Part shown: positions 55,054 to 62,856 of the stretch, piece after piece
How the letters are laid out: each line of letters begins with the position of its first letter
Position numbering within the stretch: position 1 is the first letter of the stretch
NCBI RefSeq assembly: GCF_048007105.1
Contig: NZ_CP180352.1
Location: forward strand, 1,798,001 to 1,862,000
Length of the DNA: 64,000 nt
Direction: 5' to 3'
Origin: Minwuia sp048007105
Lineage (GTDB): Bacteria; Pseudomonadota; Alphaproteobacteria; Minwuiales; Minwuiaceae
Translations under genes and position numbers: made by a program
Notes under the pieces: generated by a model
The model's input: the letters and a program-made list of their open reading frames with translations, nothing else
What the model was told of the DNA's origin: nothing
Databases searched by the model: none

Positions 55054-56463
55054 TCAGAGCGCCAGTGCGAGGCGTTCGATGGCGGTTTCGGCGGTGCGGG
55101 CGATCGGATCGCCGGTCACTTCACCGATGAAGATCAGGGCCGGCGAGGCGACGGCCTCGCGCTCCAGCAGGTCGGGCAGGTCGGCCAGCCTGCCGCGGAT
55201 GACGCGTTGGTTCGGCAGCGTGCCGTTCTCGACAATGGCGACCGGGGTCTCGGGGCTGCGGCCATGCGCGATCAGGCGGGTGCGGGCCTGACGGGCCGTG
55301 TCGATGCCCATGTAAACGGCCAGCGTGTGTCGGGCCTGCGCCAGCAGCCGCCAGTCGATATCGGCCTCGCCGCCCTCGCGGCCCTGGCCGGACAGGAAGG
55401 TGACGGCGCTGGCATGATCACGGTGGGTGAGCGGAAAGCCTGCGGCCGCGGCGCATCCGGTGGCGGCGGTGATCCCGGGCACGATCTCGACCTCGATCCC
55501 CGCCGCCCTCAGATGGTCGGCCTCCTCGCCACCTCGCCCAAACACAAACGGATCGCCGCCCTTCAGGCGGACGACCAGATGACCGGCGCCGGCTTCCTCG
55601 GTCAGGATCCGGTTGATCTGGTCCTGAGTGCGGAAGTGGGCCGAGCGGGCCTTGCCGACATAGACCCGGCGCGCGTCGCGGCGGGCCAGATCCAGAATGT
55701 CGTCGGAGACTAGCCGGTCGTGCACGATGACATCGGCTTCCTGCAGCAGGCGATGCGCCTTGCGGGTCAGCAGTTCCGGATCGCCCGGACCGGCGCCGAC
55801 GATGGCGACGCGACCGGTCACCTCGCCCGCTGCCGAGCGGTTCAGAAGCGCCAGCATGTCCCGGCGCGCCGCGCCTTCGTCGCCCGACAGGACCTGGCGG
55901 GCCGCAGCGCTGCTCAGGAAACGGTCCCAGAACTTGCGCCGCTGGGTCGCGGTCGGCAGCACGGACTTCACCGCGCCGCGGAAGCTGTCGATGAAGCCGG
56001 CAAGATCGCCCAGGTTCTTCGGCAGGGCGGTCTCGATCAGGCCGCGCACCTGCCGCGCCAGCACCGGGGCTGCGCCGCCGGTGGAGATGGCGACGGTGAC
56101 CGGTCCGCGCTCGACGATGGCCGGCATGGTGAAATCCGACAGGGCCGGACGGTCGACCACGTTGACGGTCACGCCGGCCGCACGGGCCGCTTCGGCGATC
56201 CCGCGGTCATTGGCCTCGTTTTCCGTGGCGACGATGACCAGCTTTTTATTTTCCAGATCAGGAGTGGAGAATTCGCGGCTGATCAGCGTCGCACCGGCCG
56301 TGCGGGCCAGTTCGGCGAGCTCTGCTTCCGGCGCCGGCGTGACGATCGTGACCCTGGCTTTGGCTGCAAGCAGCAGCCGGAGCTTTGCCGTTGCGGCGTC
56401 GCCGCCACCGGCCAGCAGCACGGGCGCACCGTCCAGCTTCAGGAAAACGGGGAAGGACTGCAT
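55054..56463 (-). CDS. cysG: Siroheme synthase (trifunctional)
   Basis: A 469-residue fusion. N-terminal NAD-dependent precorrin-2 dehydrogenase/ferrochelatase (~1-150: FPVFLKLDGAPVLLAGGGDAA, IVATENEANDRGIAEAARAAGVTVNVVD) and a C-terminal SAM-dependent uroporphyrinogen III methyltransferase (~215-460: VAIVGAGPGDPELLTRKA, RLKGGDPFVFGRGGEEA, VPGITAATG). It makes siroheme for sulfite reductase. The ATG is at 56463, with AGGAAGGAA upstream, and it overlaps the stop of a 31-codon ORF (TGATG), so its translation is probably coupled to it. Confidence 0.95.
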   Translation of the reverse strand: MQSFPVFLKLDGAPVLLAGGGDAATAKLRLLLAAKARVTIVTPAPEAELAELARTAGATLISREFSTPDLENKKLVIVATENEANDRGIAEAARAAGVTVNVVDRPALSDFTMPAIVERGPVTVAISTGGAAPVLARQVRGLIETALPKNLGDLAGFIDSFRGAVKSVLPTATQRRKFWDRFLSSAAARQVLSGDEGAARRDMLALLNRSAAGEVTGRVAIVGAGPGDPELLTRKAHRLLQEADVIVHDRLVSDDILDLARRDARRVYVGKARSAHFRTQDQINRILTEEAGAGHLVVRLKGGDPFVFGRGGEEADHLRAAGIEVEIVPGITAATGCAAAAGFPLTHRDHASAVTFLSGQGREGGEADIDWRLLAQARHTLAVYMGIDTARQARTRLIAHGRSPETPVAIVENGTLPNQRVIRGRLADLPDLLEREAVASPALIFIGEVTGDPIARTAETAIERLALAL

Positions 56464-56558
56464 CAGGCGTTCCTTCCTGAAACATTCGAAAAAACAATGA
56501 CTTCTGCGGCTTCAGCCGGGTCACTGCCTGTAATCTGGATGTCATTCATCGCCGTCAT
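56463..56558 (-). CDS. 31-codon small ORF leading into cysG
   Basis: An ATG at 56558 preceded by CGGAGG (nine bases away) opens 31 codons that begin MTAMNDIQ and end VSGRNA, closing with TGA that shares its A with the cysG ATG. The composition is neither Cys- nor Met-rich, so a classical attenuation leader peptide is not indicated. It could be a real small protein or a device to make cysG translation depend on the riboswitch-controlled ribosome binding site. I recognise no family. Confidence 0.5.
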   Translation of the reverse strand: MTAMNDIQITGSDPAEAAEVIVFSNVSGRNA

Positions 56559-56565
56559 GGCGCGA

Positions 56566-56606
56566 CCTCCGTGGCACACAATGGGCCCACGGAGATCTCT
56601 CCGTGG
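56566..56606 (-). promoter_or_regulatory. Mutually exclusive hairpins over the small-ORF ribosome binding site
   Basis: On the minus strand, CCACGGAG occurs at 56606-56599 and again within CCACGGAGG at 56574-56566, which carries the CGGAGG ribosome binding site; between them is CTCCGTGG (56594-56587), complementary to both. Pairing with the first copy frees the ribosome binding site; pairing with the second hides it. The first copy follows immediately after the aptamer core, so ligand binding could decide which forms. Confidence 0.6.
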
Positions 56607-56657
56607 CGCTTTAGCAATTGATGACGCGGCGCAAGCTGCCCTATCAAATTCCGCGGG
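56607..56657 (-). promoter_or_regulatory. SAM-II-like riboswitch aptamer
   Basis: The transcript reads CGCGG (56655-56651), then a loop with AATTTGATAGGG and AGCTTGC, then CCGCG (56629-56625) closing stem P1, then TCATCAATTGCTAAAG (56624-56609). P1, the AGCTTGC segment and the trailing GCTAAAG match SAM-II, the class preceding methionine genes in alphaproteobacteria. AGC and TTG in the loop can pair with GCT and CAA in the tail, giving the expected pseudoknot with a two-base bulge. It lies upstream of the cysG-to-metZ operon, so SAM would repress sulfur assimilation. Not tested against a covariance model. Confidence 0.65.
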
Positions 56658-56757
56658 TTCGGAAGGCGGTCCGGACCAGGCCCGTCAGCGACCGTTCGAG
56701 GGTTCGTTGTCCCGTTGCCGGGCGTCGATCCATATGAACGTGCATCTGACATGGAGG

Positions 56758-56806
56758 AGAATTCGGTAATCCCCCATGTAAGTCAACAGGAATTTTTCTC
56801 CTGTCA
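56758..56806 (-). promoter_or_regulatory. Candidate promoter and operator of the sulfur operon
   Basis: On the minus strand TTGACT (56786-56781) is a good -35; 17 bases on lies AATTCT (56763-56758), a weak -10. An inverted repeat, TGACAGGA (56806-56799) with TCCTGTTGA (56791-56783), overlaps the -35, as expected of a repressor site. Transcription would start about 56750, leaving about 95 bases before the aptamer. Confidence 0.45.
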
Positions 56807-56841
56807 TGGAAAATCAAATTTTATACAGTTTGAAAGTGTTA

Positions 56842-57624
56842 TTACGGCCTGCGTGCAAATATGAACATGCGGCGGAAGGGAAAGACGGTGACGCCGTCGG
56901 GCGCGGCCGGATAGGCCTGCAGCAGACGTTGTCCGTAGATCGCTTCGAAGGCCTGGAAATCCTCGTCCCCGAGCGCCTGCCGCACCGGCAGCAGGGCGGT
57001 GCCGCGCACCCATTCCAGCACCGGATCCGGGCCTTCCAGCGGCTGGGCGTATTCGACTTCCCAGATGTCGAGTTCGCCCGCGAGCGGCCGCAGCAGATCG
57101 TGATACCAGGCGGCGTTCATCGTGTGCTCGCCCAGCAGCTTGCCCTGCAATGCGGTTCGGAAGCGCGGTTCTCCGGCGACCTCCCGGATCAGGGCGTGGG
57201 AGTCGGCGTCGAAGTTGTTCGGCTGCTGCACGGCCAGGCAACCGCCGGGCGCCAGGGCAGCGTAGAGACGTGGCAGCAGCAGTCCGTGGTTCGCAACCCA
57301 GTGGATCGCGGCGTTCGAGAAGATCACGTCCACCGGGCCGTCCGGCGTCCAGTCGGCAATGTCGCCCTCGACGAAGGCGATGTCGGGGTGGGTCTCCCGC
57401 GCCCGCTGCAGCATCGCCGGGCTGTTGTCGATCCCGATGATCTCGGCGTCGGGCCACCGCTGTTTCAGCGGTGCGGTCGAGTTTCCGGGACCGCAGCCCA
57501 GATCGACGACGCGCTTCGGATCGTTCAGGGGGATGCGTTGCAGGAGGTCCAGCGCAGGCCGGGTGCGGAGCCCTGCCATGCCGCCCTTGAGGTATTGATG
57601 CGGATTCCAGACGTTGTCAGCCAT
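56842..57624 (-). CDS. tam: Trans-aconitate 2-methyltransferase family protein
   Basis: A 260-residue SAM-dependent methyltransferase. VVDLGCGPGNSTAPLKQRWPDAEIIGIDNSPAML (~39-72) is the SAM motif; WVANHGLLLPRLYAALAPGGCLAVQQPNNFDADSH (~108-142) and the C-terminal FPFRRMFIFARRP are characteristic of Tam, which methylates trans-aconitate. Length equals E. coli Tam (~250). The ATG at 57624 follows AAGGAG. Divergent from the enoyl-CoA hydratase gene. Confidence 0.85.
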   Translation of the reverse strand: MADNVWNPHQYLKGGMAGLRTRPALDLLQRIPLNDPKRVVDLGCGPGNSTAPLKQRWPDAEIIGIDNSPAMLQRARETHPDIAFVEGDIADWTPDGPVDVIFSNAAIHWVANHGLLLPRLYAALAPGGCLAVQQPNNFDADSHALIREVAGEPRFRTALQGKLLGEHTMNAAWYHDLLRPLAGELDIWEVEYAQPLEGPDPVLEWVRGTALLPVRQALGDEDFQAFEAIYGQRLLQAYPAAPDGVTVFPFRRMFIFARRP

Positions 57625-57691
57625 GGGGTCTCCTTGTTTGACGCTTCTTGTACTGCCCCGGATAATTGGCGCACGAACCGGGGGGAGGACC

Positions 57692-58483
57692 ATGAAAGAA
57701 GTTTTCTACGAATGTATCGCCTTCGAGCGGACAGGTAAAATCCTGACGGTCACGCTGAACCGGCCAGACGTCCTGAACGCGGTGAACAAGCGGCTGCATG
57801 CCGAACTGGCGAGTCTCTTCACCGATCTGGCCGACGACGAAGCCGAGGTCATCGTCCTGACCGGCGCGGGCAAGGCCTTCTGCGCCGGCGGCGACATCGA
57901 CTGGATGCAGGAGGGGATCGACGATCCGGCGAGCTTCGAGCGCACCGCGACCGAGGCCAAGCAGATCGTCTTCGGCCTGCTGGATCTGGAGAAGCCGATC
58001 ATCTGCCGCATGAACGGCGACGCCGTCGGCCTCGGGGCGACCATCGCGCTGTTCTGCGATGTAATAATCGCCCATGACGACGCCCGCATCGGGGACCCGC
58101 ACGTGTCGGTCGGACTCGTCGCAGGCGACGGCGGCGCCATCATCTGGCCGCAGCTGATCGGCTATGCCCGGGCCAAGGAATACCTGATGACCGGCAAGCT
58201 GATGACGGCGCGCGACGCGGTGGCGATGGGACTGATCAACCACGCCTACGAAGGCGCGGCGCTGGATTCCGAGACGCGCAAGTTCGCCGAGCGGCTCGCC
58301 AACGGTGCGGGAAAGGCGATCCGCTGGACCAAGGTGTCGGTCAACATCGGCCTGAAACAGCTCGCTCACGCCATCATGGACGCCTCGATTTCCTACGAGC
58401 TGATGTCCAATCTCTCCGACGATCATCAGGAGGCGGTGAATGCCTTCCGGGAGAAGCGGAGGCCATCATTCACCGGCAGATGA
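57692..58483 (+). CDS. Enoyl-CoA hydratase/isomerase family protein
   Basis: A 263-residue crotonase-fold enzyme. ILTVTLNRPDVLNAVNK (~15-31), GKAFCAGGDIDWM (~57-69), MNGDAVGLGATIALFCD (~100-116) with the second oxyanion loop, and DPHVSVGLVAGDGGAIIWPQLIG (~128-150), where the expected catalytic-position residue is Asp or Gly rather than the second Glu. The start follows GGGAGGACC. Substrate unknown. Confidence 0.85.
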   Translation: MKEVFYECIAFERTGKILTVTLNRPDVLNAVNKRLHAELASLFTDLADDEAEVIVLTGAGKAFCAGGDIDWMQEGIDDPASFERTATEAKQIVFGLLDLEKPIICRMNGDAVGLGATIALFCDVIIAHDDARIGDPHVSVGLVAGDGGAIIWPQLIGYARAKEYLMTGKLMTARDAVAMGLINHAYEGAALDSETRKFAERLANGAGKAIRWTKVSVNIGLKQLAHAIMDASISYELMSNLSDDHQEAVNAFREKRRPSFTGR

Positions 58484-58691
58484 ACGGACCGGGCTGACGT
58501 TCTGTTGAATCCATTCCGCAGCGGAAATGTGGTAATTGTGACCATCATAACGTGATGGTTGTCCCGACCGGCCCGAAAAGGCCGGAGATTTGCGAAACCT
58601 TCAGCAAATCCGCGGTTATATGTGCCAGGCGTGCGGTATCGGCACAGATGACCGTATTCGGAACCGAGTTTGACCCAGATTGGGACATGTT
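58484..58691 (+). other. Intergenic region before the RTX gene with three inverted repeats
   Basis: Three short hairpins are visible: TTCCGC-A-GCGGAA (58514-58526), ACCATCA-TAACG-TGATGGT (58541-58559) and CCGGCC-CGAAAA-GGCCGG (58568-58585). None has a T-tract. The last may end the upstream gene. No clear -35/-10 pair for the RTX gene was found; TTATAT at 58615-58620 is the best -10-like site. No gene is supported here. Confidence 0.4.
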
Positions 58692-61600
58692 ATGGCGCTG
58701 GACTTTGGCAGCTTCTTCCGGGAGCTCTTTGAACGGATCGGCAATGACGACGATCAGGACACCCTGACCGGCGGGCAGCAACTGTTTGAAGAGAGCGAAG
58801 AGACCTCCGGCGAAGACTCCCTGTTCGCCGAGGAAGATGGCGGCGGCGAAAATGGCGGCGGTGAGGACACGGTCGCCGGCGAATCCGGAGAAGCAGAAGA
58901 TCCGGTCGACGAAGCGATCGAGGGCGCGCAGTTGCGGCTGCTTTCCGACGAGCCCGAGCGGTATGTCGGCGGGAACCTCCGGGACAAGCTCTTCGGCGGT
59001 GACGAGTCCGAGTGGTTCGGATTCGGTGACGGCAATGATTTCGGCCGCGGCGGCGCCGGTGACGACACCCTGGAGGGTGACGAGGGCGACGACATCCTGC
59101 TGGGCGAGGACGGCGACGATTCCATCTCCGGCGGCCTGGGCGTCGACAAGCTGATCGGCAAGCTGGGCAATGATTCCATCTTCGGCGGCGAGGACAATGA
59201 CGATGTCCGCGGCGGTCTGGGCCTCGACAGCCTCTGGGGCGGCGACGGCGACGACCGTGTTCGCGGCGAGGAAGACGACGACGCCATCTGGGGCGGCGCC
59301 GGTCGCGACACGCTGCGCGGCGACGGCGGCAACGATACCATCGAGGGCGGCGACGACGACGATACCCTCTACGGCTTTGACGACATCGACAGCCTGATCG
59401 GCGGCACCGGCAACGACATCGTGCGCGGCGGCCTGGCCAACGACCTGATCTACGGCGGCGATGGCGACGACACTGTGCGCGGCGGCGAGGATGACGACCT
59501 GGTCGAGGGCGCCGAGGGCGACGACTTCCTGACCGGCGACGCCGGCAATGACACGCTGGTCGGCGGCAACGGCGTTGACAAGCTGGTCGGCAATTCCGGC
59601 GATGACAGTCTGGACGGCGGCGACGGCGGCGACGACCTGCGCGGCGGCTCCGGCGACGACACGATCGATGCCGGCGCTGATGGCGACAGCGTCCAGGCCG
59701 GCGTCGGCAACGACCAGGTCGATGGCGGCACAGGCGACGACACCATTCACGGCGAAGGCGGCGACGACGACATCGTTGGCGGCGAGGGCGTCGACCGCAT
59801 TTTCGGCGGTTCCGGCAATGACACGGCCGTTGGCGGCGCGGAAGGCGATACTGTCGCCGGCGGCGCGGGCAACGACTCGCTCTCCGGCGGCGACGGCGAT
59901 GATTTCGTCGGCGGCGGCACCGGCGACGACACCATGGATGGCGACGACGGCGCCGATACGATGAATGGCGGCGTCGGCTTCGACCTGATTCGCGGCGGCG
60001 CGGGCACCGACAGCATCACCGGCGGCGGCAATGCCGACACCATCTTCGGCGGCGCCGACAATGACAGCATTCACGCCGGCGCGGGCAATGACGAGATCGA
60101 CGGCGGCGACGGCGCCGACGTGATCATCGGCGGCACCGGCAACGACACCATGACCGGCGGCGGCGGCGACGACTGGTTCTATCTGAGCGGCGACGATTTC
60201 GGCCACGAGGTGGTGACCGACTTCGCCTCCGGCGACCTGGTCGATTTCTCCGGCACCAGCTTCGCGCGCGCCGATGTGACTTTCGAGCAGGTCGGTGAGA
60301 ACACCGTGATCACCGCGGGCAGCAACACGGTCACGCTGCTGGGCGTCAGCCTGGACTCGCTCTCCCGCAGCGACGTCTACTTCAATGGCGACGAGGATCT
60401 GCCGCCCGAGGAGGAGGAAGAGCCCGAAGTCATCGAGACGCCCTCCGACGACTTCTCCGAGATCGAGCAGAGCGACGGCGCGCAGGTCGGCGATGGCGGC
60501 AAGGACCGCATGTTTGGCGGCGATGGCGACGACATCCTCGTCGGCCTCGGCAACAAGGACTCGCTCTACGGCGGCGAAGGCAACGACTCGCTCTTCGGCG
60601 GCGACAAGGACGATGATATCTATGGCGGCAACGGCGACGACCTGATCGCCGGCGGCGAAGGCAAGGACGACATCTACGGCGGCGAGGGCGTCAACGTCAT
60701 CCACGGTGGCGACGACGACGACGACATACGGGGCGGCAACAGCCAGGACACCATCTACGGCGGCGAAGGCGACGACGAGATTTCCGGCGGCGAAGGCGAG
60801 AACCAGCTCTTCGGCGGCGAGGGTCGGGACGAGATCTCGGGCGGCAACTCGGCCGACACCATCATGGGCGGCGCGGGCAACGACACGCTGTTCGGCCGCG
60901 AAGGCGAGAACCAGCTGACCGGCGGCGAGGGTGACGACTACCTCTCCGGCGGCAATGCGGCCGATACCCTGGACGGTGGCGTCGGCGACGACACGCTGTT
61001 CGGCCAGGAAGGCCAGAACGTCATGTTCGGCGGCGACGGCAATGACGAGCTGACCGGTGGCAATGCCGCCGAGACCCTCGACGGCGGCGCCGGCAACGAC
61101 AAGCTCTACGGCAAGGAAGGCCAGAACACATTCATCGGCGGCGACGGCGATGACGAGATGTTCGGCGGCAACGCGGCGGACACCTTCACCGGCGGCGCGG
61201 GCGACGACGAATACACCGGCGGCAACGGCAACGACGTCTACATCATCGACGATGCGAATTTCGGCGATGACGAGATCAAGGACTTCCGCAACGGCGACTC
61301 GATCGATTTTACCGCGGCCGGCATTACCATCGACGATGTCACCTTCACGGAGTCGAAGGGCGACACCTACATCCAGACGGCTGGCGGCAGCATCAAGCTG
61401 AAGGACGTCGATCTGGACGAAATTTCGGACGGCGCGCTGATCTTCGCCGAGGCGGGGGAAGCTCCGGCGGCGAAACAGGGCCGCGAGGCTGCTCCGGAAG
61501 AGGAACGCGAAGAAGTCGGCGACGAACCGGCGCCGCGCACGCCGCGGGGCGAGGATGCCTCCGGCATTGCCGCGATCGAGGCGCCGACGGCGCCGTCGGA

Positions 61601-62768
61601 GGACTTCTCCGACATCGAGGACGACCGCGACGCCGACGAAGGCGACAACGGGAAGGACAGGATCAGAGGCTCCAACAGCCGTGACGACATCCTGGTCGGC
61701 CATGGCGGCGATGATGAACTCGACGGTCGCAACGGCAACGACTCGCTGTTCGGCGGCGACGACGACGACGAACTTGAAGGCGGCAATGGCGAGGACCTTC
61801 TGGTCGGTGGCGACGGCGACGACGACCTCGACGGCGAAGAGGGCGCCAACACCCTGTTCGGCGGCGCGGGCGACGACAAGCTGGAAGGCGGCAACAGCGC
61901 TGATGAGCTCTATGGCGGCACCGGCGACGACGATATCGACGGCAAGGAAGGTTCCGGTCTGCTCGACGGCGGCGACGGCAATGACAAGCTCAAGGGTGGC
62001 AACAGCACCGACACCATCTCCGGCGGCGCCGGCAATGACGACATCGACGGCAAGGAAGGCCAGAACCTGCTGTTCGGCGGTGACGGCGACGACGAGATCG
62101 ACGGCGGCAATGCCGACGACAGCATCTATGGCGGAGCCGGCGACGACGAGATCGACGGCAAGGAAGGCCAGAACCAGATTGCGGGTGGCGCCGGCGACGA
62201 CCTGATCGAGGCCGGAAATGCGGCGGATCTGCTGGATGGCGGTGAGGGCAACGACACCCTGCTGGGCGGCGAAGGCCAGAACTCGCTGTTCGGCGGCCTG
62301 GGCGACGATTTCCTGCAGACCGGCAACGCGGCCGACCTGCTGAATGCCGGTGGCGGCAATGACCGCATCGAGGCCGGCCATGGCGACGACACGCTGATCG
62401 GGCGCGGCGGCGACGACACGCTGATCGGCGGCGGCGGGCGCGACACCTACGTCTTCGACGCCAATGACGGCGACGACAATGACGACGTCATCTTCGACAG
62501 CGGCAGCGGCAATTCGCTGGATCTGTTCGACACCGGACAGGAAGACGGGCTGTCGCTGGACGAGGTCGCTTTCCGCGACAATGGCGACGGCACCTGGACC
62601 GCAAATTTCCCCGACGGCGGCGGCACCATCACCTTCGATCCCAGCGTGGTCACCGAGATCAACCTGATGGACGGTCTCGGCGATCCGGGCACGGTGCTGA
62701 ATTACAGCAACCAGTCCGGCAGCTACGACGTGGTTTCCGGCGACGGCGGCGAACTGGTCTTCCTGTAG
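58692..62768 (+). CDS. Large RTX (hemolysin-type calcium-binding repeat) protein with 36-residue super-repeats
   Basis: A 1358-residue, very acidic protein with three RTX blocks (residues ~93-493, ~602-848, ~990-1252), each a run of GGxGxDxxx nonapeptides that bind calcium as parallel beta-rolls. Each block is closed by a beta-rich segment (for example DWFYLSGDDFGHEVVTDFASG at ~494, VYIIDDANFGDDEIKDF at ~848, TYVFDANDGDDNDDVIFD at ~1252). Acidic linkers with the same motif PS(D/E)DFS(E/D)IE separate the blocks. Blocks 2 and 3 follow a 36-residue super-repeat of four nonapeptides. There is no signal peptide; type I secretion is expected, but no ABC exporter, adaptor or TolC gene is in the window. 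No enzymatic domain is visible. The start is ATG at 58692. Confidence 0.88.
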   Translation: MALDFGSFFRELFERIGNDDDQDTLTGGQQLFEESEETSGEDSLFAEEDGGGENGGGEDTVAGESGEAEDPVDEAIEGAQLRLLSDEPERYVGGNLRDKLFGGDESEWFGFGDGNDFGRGGAGDDTLEGDEGDDILLGEDGDDSISGGLGVDKLIGKLGNDSIFGGEDNDDVRGGLGLDSLWGGDGDDRVRGEEDDDAIWGGAGRDTLRGDGGNDTIEGGDDDDTLYGFDDIDSLIGGTGNDIVRGGLANDLIYGGDGDDTVRGGEDDDLVEGAEGDDFLTGDAGNDTLVGGNGVDKLVGNSGDDSLDGGDGGDDLRGGSGDDTIDAGADGDSVQAGVGNDQVDGGTGDDTIHGEGGDDDIVGGEGVDRIFGGSGNDTAVGGAEGDTVAGGAGNDSLSGGDGDDFVGGGTGDDTMDGDDGADTMNGGVGFDLIRGGAGTDSITGGGNADTIFGGADNDSIHAGAGNDEIDGGDGADVIIGGTGNDTMTGGGGDDWFYLSGDDFGHEVVTDFASGDLVDFSGTSFARADVTFEQVGENTVITAGSNTVTLLGVSLDSLSRSDVYFNGDEDLPPEEEEEPEVIETPSDDFSEIEQSDGAQVGDGGKDRMFGGDGDDILVGLGNKDSLYGGEGNDSLFGGDKDDDIYGGNGDDLIAGGEGKDDIYGGEGVNVIHGGDDDDDIRGGNSQDTIYGGEGDDEISGGEGENQLFGGEGRDEISGGNSADTIMGGAGNDTLFGREGENQLTGGEGDDYLSGGNAADTLDGGVGDDTLFGQEGQNVMFGGDGNDELTGGNAAETLDGGAGNDKLYGKEGQNTFIGGDGDDEMFGGNAADTFTGGAGDDEYTGGNGNDVYIIDDANFGDDEIKDFRNGDSIDFTAAGITIDDVTFTESKGDTYIQTAGGSIKLKDVDLDEISDGALIFAEAGEAPAAKQGREAAPEEEREEVGDEPAPRTPRGEDASGIAAIEAPTAPSEDFSDIEDDRDADEGDNGKDRIRGSNSRDDILVGHGGDDELDGRNGNDSLFGGDDDDELEGGNGEDLLVGGDGDDDLDGEEGANTLFGGAGDDKLEGGNSADELYGGTGDDDIDGKEGSGLLDGGDGNDKLKGGNSTDTISGGAGNDDIDGKEGQNLLFGGDGDDEIDGGNADDSIYGGAGDDEIDGKEGQNQIAGGAGDDLIEAGNAADLLDGGEGNDTLLGGEGQNSLFGGLGDDFLQTGNAADLLNAGGGNDRIEAGHGDDTLIGRGGDDTLIGGGGRDTYVFDANDGDDNDDVIFDSGSGNSLDLFDTGQEDGLSLDEVAFRDNGDGTWTANFPDGGGTITFDPSVVTEINLMDGLGDPGTVLNYSNQSGSYDVVSGDGGELVFL

Positions 62769-62856
62769 GATCAGCCCTGCGCCGGAGCGCATTGATCCCG
62801 GCCACGCGCCGCGGGCAAGATGACGGCAGTCATCAAGCTCGCGGGGAGGCGGGAAC

